Assembly (NCBI RefSeq): GCF_000011085.1
Contig: NC_006389.1
Location: forward strand, 1 to 33,303
Origin: Haloarcula marismortui ATCC 43049
Lineage (GTDB): Archaea; Halobacteriota; Halobacteria; Halobacteriales; Haloarculaceae
Reading direction: 5' to 3'
DNA: 33,303 nucleotides
Part shown: piece by piece, positions 24,923 to 30,097 of the stretch
Position numbering within the stretch: the stretch's first letter is position 1
How the letters are laid out: each line of letters begins with the position of its first letter
Translations under genes and position numbers: made by a program
Notes under the pieces: model-generated
Databases searched by the model: none
What the model was told of the DNA's origin: nothing
Seen by the model: only the letters and a program-made list of their open reading frames with translations

Positions 24923-25103
24923 CCCGCACCCACACACCATCTCGGTGTGTGCGGGGGGGTTCACACCCACACCACACACACCTTCTTGGTGTGTGGGTGG
25001 GGTGGGGGTGCAGACCCCCACCCCGCCTGCGGTTGCGTCTGCCGACGGACCGCAGTGCGGGTAGACGGCCTGACGGCCGCCTTCGGGGGTCCAGGGGACC
25101 CCC
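24923..25103. repeat. Cluster of GC-rich hairpins
   Basis: Perfect stems: CACACACC with GGTGTGTG at 24931-24951 (loop ATCTC) and again at 24975-24995 (loop TTCTT). GGGGTGGGGGT with ACCCCCACCCC at 24999-25024 (loop GCAG). CTGCGGT with ACCGCAG at 25027-25055. GGGGGTCC with GGACCCCC at 25085-25103 (loop AGG). The first two have the same stem and a five-base loop. The density of stems within 180 bases and their place before the 376-residue gene suggest a structured origin, an attenuator or a transcript boundary. No coding use is likely. Confidence 0.85.
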
Positions 25104-25469
25104 GGGGGACACTCCAGTCCTCCGCACAGCGAAAAAATAAAATTCTGCGTGGGGTGGTCGTTCGTGGACGGTGCTGACCGCATGTCTCTATGCGTACGCT
25201 CTCGTTCGTGATGCTCCATATCCTGTGTAGTGAGCACCCTCCGCCTCTCGACGGCGGCAGATATGGCTAAGGATACCTGCTGCTGGTGGGTAACGCTTAA
25301 GCCATTCTGCCGAGAAGAACCGGTACAGAAAGTGGGTTCGTTCCCAGCGATTCCCGTTGGCGCGGGTTCGAGCTGGGAACGCCGGTCCGTTCTCAGGCAA
25401 GTTGTGTTCTCGTAGTGTCTTCTCTGTCCTGCGACTTGCACATGCGGCGACTTAAAACCGCTAGGAGCG
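25104..25469. other. Gap between small-protein operon and hairpin cluster
   Basis: About 365 bases with overlapping short ORFs on the minus strand, for example near 25188-25400, none recognisable. It may hold a second promoter for the 376-residue gene. AT-rich AAAAAATAAAATT at 25132-25144 could serve as a TATA element or T-rich terminator on the minus strand. Confidence 0.4.
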
Positions 25470-25748
25470 TCAGACATTGGTATCCTCCTCGACAAGACTG
25501 CGAACGACATCGGCGTTTGACCCGCGAGCGATACTGACACGGTCAGTAGCGACATTGACCATCGTCTCGGACGATTCGACAAGCACCCGCGGCGGGGCGT
25601 CGTACTCCTCGTAGGTGTAGCGCTCGCGAACGATCCCAAGCAACGAGCCACCCTCCAGCCGGTCAACCTTCACAGGCGTGCCGACGTCGGCGGTGTCGTC
25701 AGCGCGCGCCCGACGCGTGGCCGGTGCGCCCTGGCTGGCTCTACTCAT
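25470..25748 (-). CDS. Small protein of unknown function
   Basis: 92 residues from ATG 25748, which overlaps the stop of the upstream gene. The N-terminus is basic and flexible (MSRASQGAPATRRARADD). A beta-rich body follows (GTPVKVDRLEGGSLLGIVRE, then PPRVLVESSETMVNVATDR). No motif is recognised. It is the ninth gene of the run that begins at 28021. Confidence 0.6.
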   Translation of the reverse strand: MSRASQGAPATRRARADDTADVGTPVKVDRLEGGSLLGIVRERYTYEEYDAPPRVLVESSETMVNVATDRVSIARGSNADVVRSLVEEDTNV

Positions 25749-25881
25749 CTGTCCCCCCCCGCTTGCGCACTCGCCCGAGCGCATCGAGCAGCACTGCTTC
25801 GGCGTCGGCGTCTGCGTCGTCGGCAACGAGATCGGCGATCTCGATGACACGGTCGACAGTGGCGTTGGGCTCACTCGCCAT
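25741..25881 (-). CDS. 46-residue acidic peptide
   Basis: Short gene with ATG 25881 and stop TAG 25741. It overlaps the next ATG by ATGAGTAG and the preceding gene by 11 bases, so its place in the coupled operon supports it. The product MASEPNATVDRVIEIADLVA continues with an Asp/Ala-rich amphipathic helix and ends VRKRGGTDE. It probably forms one long helix. No function is known. Confidence 0.55.
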   Translation of the reverse strand: MASEPNATVDRVIEIADLVADDADADAEAVLLDALGRVRKRGGTDE

Positions 25882-26083
25882 CGTCGCCCTCTTGGTCGCG
25901 TGGTCGAAGGTGAACGACGACAGTACCCAACTGGATACGGTGCTGGACCTCTGTCACGCGGTAGTGGTCCGTGTCCCAGGTAACGAGCTCGCCCTCGCGG
26001 GGAATCGCAGCACCGTAGTGCTCGATTGTCTTGGTGAAGCTCTCCGGCGTGTCGGGTTTCTCGACGAGTTCGAGGCGGGTCAT
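25871..26083 (-). CDS. Small beta-rich protein
   Basis: 70 residues, MTRLELVEKPDTPESFTKTI, then REGELVTWDTDHYRVTEVQ, QLGTVVVHLRPRD and an acidic tail. The repeated strand-turn pattern suggests a small barrel (SH3- or OB-like). No known family. It overlaps the preceding gene by four bases. Confidence 0.6.
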   Translation of the reverse strand: MTRLELVEKPDTPESFTKTIEHYGAAIPREGELVTWDTDHYRVTEVQHRIQLGTVVVHLRPRDQEGDDGE

Positions 26084-26586
26084 GGCTGCCCTCCGCCGTA
26101 CTCAGACTGGATGTCAGCGAGTCGTGCGGACGCCCGGGTCCGTTCGGTCACCTCGACGATTTCCCAGTGCCAGACGTGATCCTCGGGCACGTCGTCGTCG
26201 ACGTCCCACTCCGGGGACCACCACTCCGTGTCGGGTCGAACCGTGTATCGCGGCCCATGGGGCGTTGCCTCGACAGCGTGGATTTCACCGGGAACGGGCA
26301 CGTCGTCGGTGTCGAAGTCTTGGAAGAGCCCGCCCTCTTTGAGCCGGTATCGATGCCCGTTCTCGTAGCGAACGCCGAAGCCCTGCTGGAGGATTTCGGC
26401 TGCGTTCCCGAGTAACTCCCAGCCGTTGGGAGTCTCGGCGACGGTGCCGACAGCCTCGAAGCGGCGCTCGGTATCTCCGTCAGGGCCGACGACGACTCGG
26501 TGGCACGGACAGAGTCGCGGGTCCGTCGTTTCTGGCTCTGCCATCTGGCGCGTGCAGCGCGGGCACTGGTAGAGGATGGCGGCCAT
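26080..26586 (-). CDS. Zinc-binding protein with beta-rich tail
   Basis: 168 residues. The N-terminus has C8-x2-C11 (QCPRC) and C26-x-C28-H29 (LCPCHR), a zinc-ribbon-like site. The rest is rich in aromatic and acidic residues (GVRYENGHRYRLKEGGLF, RPDTEWWSPEWDVDD, DHVWHWEIVEVTERT) and probably beta. It starts directly after the stop of the previous gene. No enzyme motif is seen. Confidence 0.65.
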   Translation of the reverse strand: MAAILYQCPRCTRQMAEPETTDPRLCPCHRVVVGPDGDTERRFEAVGTVAETPNGWELLGNAAEILQQGFGVRYENGHRYRLKEGGLFQDFDTDDVPVPGEIHAVEATPHGPRYTVRPDTEWWSPEWDVDDDVPEDHVWHWEIVEVTERTRASARLADIQSEYGGGQP

Positions 26587-27087
26587 CTACGGCTCACCTC
26601 CCCGCGTCGCCGACCGAGCGAGTTCGAAGTCGAACTCGAAGCAGCTGCCCAGCCCACACTCCTGACAGTCCGCGATGAATCGGAACCGGCCGGTGGCGAA
26701 CCACTGGACGTTGCCACAGTCCTGGCACTCGAAGGCGACGGCGTGGCCGCGATAGACGGTGAGGTTCCCCTCTCGGTCGAGCTTCTGCACCGGTCTGGTC
26801 GCGCCACCGTGGCGGATCGCCGTCGGCACGTCGGCGCCGATGCGGGCGTCGCCCGGTGACTGCCCGCCGTCGGACATGGCGATGGGCTTCGTCGCGACGG
26901 TCTCGCAGTCAGCTGTCTGAAGCAGGTGCGCCGTCGATGTCTTCACATAGGTCCAGACGCCCTCGCAAGCCAGACACAGCACGTTGAACCGGTCTTGTTG
27001 CTGGAGTCCGCCGTCACAGTCGTCCCGAGGGCAGTCTTCGTGGTCCCAGCACAGCTCCGTGCCGGTCGCTGGCTGCTCACTCTGCAT
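26587..27087 (-). CDS. Protein with two zinc ribbons
   Basis: 166 residues from ATG 27087. The frame is open further up, but this start overlaps the upstream stop as elsewhere in the operon. The first Cys set is C13, C19, C24, C38-x2-C41. The second is a clear ribbon, C121-x2-C124 (ECQDCGN) and C141-x2-C144 (DCQECGL). Between them lies a flexible acidic linker. Such multi-ribbon proteins may bind nucleic acid or act as adaptors; no specific role is known. Confidence 0.65.
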   Translation of the reverse strand: MQSEQPATGTELCWDHEDCPRDDCDGGLQQQDRFNVLCLACEGVWTYVKTSTAHLLQTADCETVATKPIAMSDGGQSPGDARIGADVPTAIRHGGATRPVQKLDREGNLTVYRGHAVAFECQDCGNVQWFATGRFRFIADCQECGLGSCFEFDFELARSATRGGEP

Positions 27088-27205
27088 CGTCGCCCTCCTG
27101 GTCGTCGCCTTCGTCGAGGACGATTCGTTCAAGCCGGGCCAGCCGTTGCTCGATATCGGCGTCCGCGACACACCCGCCGTCGTGGGTGCCGTGGTCGGTG
27201 CTCAT
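27077..27205 (-). CDS. 42-residue acidic peptide
   Basis: ATG 27205 and TGA 27077, overlapping the next gene by 11 bases and the previous one by four. The product MSTDHGTHDGGCVADADIEQ continues with RLARLERIVLDEGDDQ, probably one short coiled helix. It is too short to assign. The operon context is the evidence for it. Confidence 0.5.
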   Translation of the reverse strand: MSTDHGTHDGGCVADADIEQRLARLERIVLDEGDDQEGDDAE

Positions 27206-27519
27206 GCTGACCCTCCCGTGGAGTCTTCGGGCAGCTCAAAGCCGTTCTCGCGGAGGACATCAGCTGGCGAGCGGCCCGACTCATCATGATTCCCGCGTGG
27301 GTCGGGCTCGTCGTTGGCTTTGGCTGCACAGACACTGCAGAGGCCATAGCGCTCGCGGTCGGTCTCATCGGCGACACGGAACACTTCGACGTCGTCGGTG
27401 CCGGCATCACACAGTGGCGTCGGATCCTCTCGGGTAGCCTCGGGGGCTGGGTGGTGGACTTTGCCGTCGTTCCACTGGGATTTGGGCATGACGTAGAACT
27501 CGTCGTCGGTGGGCGTCAT
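27202..27519 (-). CDS. Small protein with a CxxC pair
   Basis: 105 residues. C37 (PLCDAG) and C61-x2-C64 (GLCSVCAAKAN) could hold zinc with a further ligand. The rest is hydrophilic and acidic (DEPDPRGNHDESGRSPADVL). Its start and stop overlap both neighbours by four bases. No family is recognised. Confidence 0.6.
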   Translation of the reverse strand: MTPTDDEFYVMPKSQWNDGKVHHPAPEATREDPTPLCDAGTDDVEVFRVADETDRERYGLCSVCAAKANDEPDPRGNHDESGRSPADVLRENGFELPEDSTGGSA

Positions 27520-27749
27520 CTGACACCTCCGTTGTGGCAGTGATGCGGGCAGACAGTGTTGTCGACCCGGAGGCCGCGGGCGTGGCCGTACTCGGTGCCG
27601 TCACTGACTGTGACCCGGCGTCGGCACTCGGTACACAGCGCTTCGTTGCGAGCGCGTGTGATCGAGACTGTGGAGGGCTCGGGTGGCTGGGCGACCAGAT
27701 GCGGGTGGCCCTGCAGGTAGGCCGGGCGGTTTGGGCGGTGCGTGCTCAT
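27516..27749 (-). CDS. Small Cys/His zinc protein
   Basis: 77 residues. C39-x2-C42 (LCTECRRRV) and C67-x3-C71 (VCPHHCHN) form a probable zinc ribbon. The N-terminus is basic and Pro/His-rich (MSTHRPNRPAYLQGHPH). It is coupled to both neighbours by ATGA overlaps. Confidence 0.6.
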   Translation of the reverse strand: MSTHRPNRPAYLQGHPHLVAQPPEPSTVSITRARNEALCTECRRRVTVSDGTEYGHARGLRVDNTVCPHHCHNGGVR

Positions 27750-28021
27750 TGTGAGCCTCCGCTGACGGCGACCAGCACCTGTCTGGCTTCGCGCGTGCGT
27801 TTGGTGGTGTCAGCTTGGGCTAGGGCGAGTCGGGCTGCGCAGGCGTCTACTCGTGCTTGGCTGTGGCTGCGGTCGTAGCCGGGCCGGGAAAGGACGGTCT
27901 GGCAGTCCTCGATGACAGCGGCGTCGGTGTCGGCTTCGGTGAGGAGTCGTTTCGCGGTTTGGAGGCGACACTCCTGTCGGTCCTGTGCGGTATCGTTTTG
28001 TGGTCTGGTTGTCTCAGTCAT
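27746..28021 (-). CDS. Small helical protein, first gene of the run
   Basis: 91 residues from ATG 28021 (MTETTRPQNDTAQDRQECRL). The product is Gln/Arg/Ala-rich and almost fully helical, with helices CRLQTAKRLLTEADTDAAV and QARVDACAARLALAQADTT. The far longer open frame is an artefact of GC-rich DNA. It is the promoter-proximal gene of the leftward operon. Its promoter lies in the shared 28022-28204 region with the divergent winged-helix gene. Confidence 0.55.
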   Translation of the reverse strand: MTETTRPQNDTAQDRQECRLQTAKRLLTEADTDAAVIEDCQTVLSRPGYDRSHSQARVDACAARLALAQADTTKRTREARQVLVAVSGGSQ

Positions 28022-28170
28022 AATGCCGTGCGCGACCGGGCCAGCGGAGTTACGGCTCCGGTGGTCCATTTTCGTCGAATCTATCTGACCCGGTGAGTCG
28101 CGCATATCTGGATACGTGACGCCCGTTGGACATAATACTTGCGTAGGTGCAATGATTGGTAGACACTTTC

Positions 28171-28176
28171 TATAAG
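28171..28176 (+). promoter_or_regulatory. TATA box of the plus-strand winged-helix gene
   Basis: TATAAG follows CACTTTC and lies 29 bases before the ATG at 28205, so the message should be nearly leaderless. The region 28022-28170 also has to serve the minus-strand operon that starts at 28021, so both could be controlled together. Confidence 0.6.
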
Positions 28177-28204
28177 TATGTACCCTCAGACATGAAACAT
28201 ATTG

Positions 28205-28477
28205 ATGGCTGGCGACAAGCCAGGCCCTGAGCAAGAGGTCAGTGACGAAGAACTCCTTCGCGTGCTTGCTTTGGCCTACAAACCGGCGCTCGGAACCACT
28301 GAAATCGCAGACTGCGTTGATCTTAGCAGACAGGCTATTGATCGACGGATGAAGCAGCTCGAAGAGATACGCCTCGTTGAATCTGGAAAGTTCGGGTCGA
28401 CCAGAGCGTGGTGGTTGACTGACGACGGGAGGCGTCAGGTCTCCGATTCCGAATTGAACGAGCCGTCGAGCCAGTAA
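28205..28477 (+). CDS. Winged-helix protein, convergent pair member 1
   Basis: 90 residues. EVSDEELLRVLALAYKPALG and TTEIADCVDLSRQAIDRRMK form the HTH, then LEEIRLVESGKFGSTRAWWL is the wing with the trademark aromatic pair, and DDGRRQVS follows. It resembles its convergent neighbour at 28435-28677 in layout and in the N-terminal phrase (S/T)D(E/S)ELL. It is likely a regulator of the divergent small-protein operon. The 3' ends of the pair overlap by 43 bases. Confidence 0.75.
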   Translation: MAGDKPGPEQEVSDEELLRVLALAYKPALGTTEIADCVDLSRQAIDRRMKQLEEIRLVESGKFGSTRAWWLTDDGRRQVSDSELNEPSSQ

Positions 28478-28677
28478 ATGTACGGCCCATTCCCGAGCTG
28501 AGATCTTTGAATATCGCCAGAGCCTGCTAACTGACTCATCCGCTGCCGGACCCTCCAAGACGAGAGTCCAACTTGTTCTGCAACCTGCTTGGCAGTGGCA
28601 AACGGTTCGTTGGTACTCATTACGGCCTGAAGCAACTCGGAGTCGGTGACCTTGGGGTCGGGGCCTTTGGTACTCAT
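28435..28677 (-). CDS. Winged-helix protein, convergent pair member 2
   Basis: 80 residues: GPDPKVTDSELLQAVMSTNE, then ATAKQVAEQVGLSSWRVRQR (helix-turn-helix) and MSQLAGSGDIQRSQLGNGPY with the wing ending in YIYWLDG. Its promoter lies in 28678-28840, next to palindromic sites and opposite the rightward gene at 28841. It should be a DNA-binding regulator. The overlap with its neighbour could let the two transcripts interfere. Confidence 0.75.
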   Translation of the reverse strand: MSTKGPDPKVTDSELLQAVMSTNEPFATAKQVAEQVGLSSWRVRQRMSQLAGSGDIQRSQLGNGPYIYWLDGSFNSESET

Positions 28678-28704
28678 CTTCTGTTACCCAATCATTGCGC
28701 CTAG

Positions 28705-28734
28705 ACAATAGTTTTATTGTTGCGGAGACGCAAC
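28705..28734. promoter_or_regulatory. Two adjacent palindromes in a divergent promoter region
   Basis: ACAATA GTTT TATTGT (28705-28720) and GTTGCG GAGA CGCAAC (28719-28734) are perfect inverted repeats side by side. A third, weaker one (CGTGT with ACACG) is at 28771-28788. They lie between the start of the minus-strand winged-helix gene (28677) and the plus-strand gene (28841), so they are likely operators for one or both. Confidence 0.6.
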
Positions 28735-28840
28735 CGTTTGGACAGGAACAGACGCGCCGCTGGGCGATTTCGTGTCTTCGAGAACACGAGTTGCCTACCG
28801 TGGTCACAACACGGCAGGCGCGTCGGTTCCGTCGAGAACC

Positions 28841-29170
28841 ATGAGTAAGTCTGCTTCGCCGACTAGTAAATCTGTCGGCACGACCGAACCGAATCCACAG
28901 GAACGTACCGCCCGCGAACTGCTCACGCAAGGCCGCCCGCTGTTCTTGGGCGTCGACGGCGAAGGCGCGGCCCACTACTGGGACTCGTATGAATTCGCTG
29001 TGGCCGTCGTCGCTCGCGACACCCGCACCGAGAAGGTCAAACTCGCCGACACGCCATATGAAACACTCGTAGGGTGGTGCGAGTACACGCAGGACGAACG
29101 CGGCTGGGCCGTCGGCCCGCACGTCGGCGGCACCATCGTCGACGATCTTGCTCGGAGGCGGAATGCATGA
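28841..29170 (+). CDS. Small protein of unknown function
   Basis: 109 residues from ATG 28841, the first good start after the palindromic promoter region. A Ser/Thr-rich flexible N-terminus (about 25 residues) is followed by ARELLTQGRPLFLGVDGEGA, then YEFAVAVVARDTRTEKVKLA and TPYETLVGWCEYTQDERGW. It looks like a compact alpha/beta protein. It overlaps the next gene by four bases (ATGA). No family is recognised. Confidence 0.65.
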   Translation: MSKSASPTSKSVGTTEPNPQERTARELLTQGRPLFLGVDGEGAAHYWDSYEFAVAVVARDTRTEKVKLADTPYETLVGWCEYTQDERGWAVGPHVGGTIVDDLARRRNA

Positions 29171-29430
29171 GTAAGACCGTGCGCTGTACGGTCGAGAACC
29201 GTCAGCGCGTTCGGCGTGCCGCCCGAGCGCTGCGGGAGACCGCGCCGACCGCCGTAGTCGAGACGACGCCGCCGGTCCGCTCGGAACACGACGCTTGGAC
29301 GCTTGATGCCGTGTTGCGAGAGACCGAGGGCGTTCCGCCGGAAGTGCTCCGAGAGCTCGCGCTGGCCGGGCTGACGCTCCAGCCGACGCCCACGCAGGCT
29401 GAGCATCAACACGTCGTGGCGACGGCCTGA
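29167..29430 (+). CDS. Small helical protein with a broken paralogue at window start
   Basis: 87 residues: MSKTVRCTVENRQRVRRAAR is basic, then DAWTLDAVLRETEGVPPEVL and RELALAGLTLQPTPTQAEHQ. It is helical with a basic N-terminus, possibly nucleic-acid binding. It is coupled to the preceding gene. A decayed copy of the C-terminal part lies at 1-144. Function is unknown. Confidence 0.65.
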   Translation: MSKTVRCTVENRQRVRRAARALRETAPTAVVETTPPVRSEHDAWTLDAVLRETEGVPPEVLRELALAGLTLQPTPTQAEHQHVVATA

Positions 29431-29608
29431 GCGAGACAGCGATACCTCTATCTTTTTGACGACTTGCGTAGCTATTTGACATGGGTTGCGATGGTTTCCG
29501 AGACGACTCCTGACAGCTCGCGACCCCGCGCCGGGGCCTGGTGAGGCAGGTCCCACGACGGCGCGAGTATGTATCTGTGGCTGATGGGTGACTGGTATGT
29601 AAACCCCC

Positions 29609-29777
29609 CTTGTACTTCCGGGAGGTGGCGAGTAGTACGAGAATAAGCGTCTTTGACTGGTCTTGCCCTTGAAGATCGAGATGGGTCCGCTATGTCGTTC
29701 GGGCGCTTGAGTGGCTGTCAGGGCGATACTCTGGCGGCGAGTGATAGGGGGTAATAAAGGTGGCTTGTACTTCCGGG
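29609..29777 (+). repeat. Pair of 14-base direct repeats
   Basis: CTTGTACTTCCGGG occurs exactly at 29609-29622 and 29764-29777, followed in both by a G-rich stretch. The second copy is 12 bases before inverted-repeat site 2. This lies in the 29431-30097 gap, which otherwise has no gene that I can support; its last part holds the promoter of the helicase gene. Confidence 0.65.
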
Positions 29778-29789
29778 GGTGGTAGCTCG

Positions 29790-29833
29790 CTAACCAACAC
29801 TTGGTGGTGATGGCGGTCCAGTGTTGGTTAGTC
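29790..29833. repeat. Long-spaced inverted repeat, site 2 (CTAACCAACA)
   Basis: CTAACCAACACT (29790-29801) and AGTGTTGGTTAG (29820-29831) are perfect inverted repeats; the right arm continues TC as in site 1. Measured over the shared arms the spacing is the same as at 15290-15333, exactly 14,500 bases away, while the central sequences differ. Confidence 0.8.
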
Positions 29834-30097
29834 AGAGGGGTGGTGTAGGACAGTTCAACAGGGTGCTGATTGCAGAACTATTGATGGCGAATTGGCTGGT
29901 CAGTAGGCTTGCCTATTGACAATGGAATGTTCTATCAGTCTACATGGGTCTAATAGCACTGTAAGATGCAGAGTATGGGTTTTGATTAAACGCTTCTGTT
30001 GGTATCGGTTAGTAGCTATCCCTGCATCCGAAAATGTAAGAAATGAACTTGATAACTGCAGTACAAGCTTTATCAATTTCGTTTAGAATTAATTGAC

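Noticed and set aside
24896-25177. Upstream extension of the 376-residue protein and opposite-strand frames through the hairpin cluster
   Set aside because: Translation is low-complexity His/Thr/Pro/Gly sequence imposed by the stems. ATG 24896 gives a normal N-terminus.
27746-29482. 578-codon minus-strand frame
   Set aside because: Most of it is Arg/Ser-rich antisense of three good plus-strand genes. Only the last 91 codons, from ATG 28021, look like a gene.
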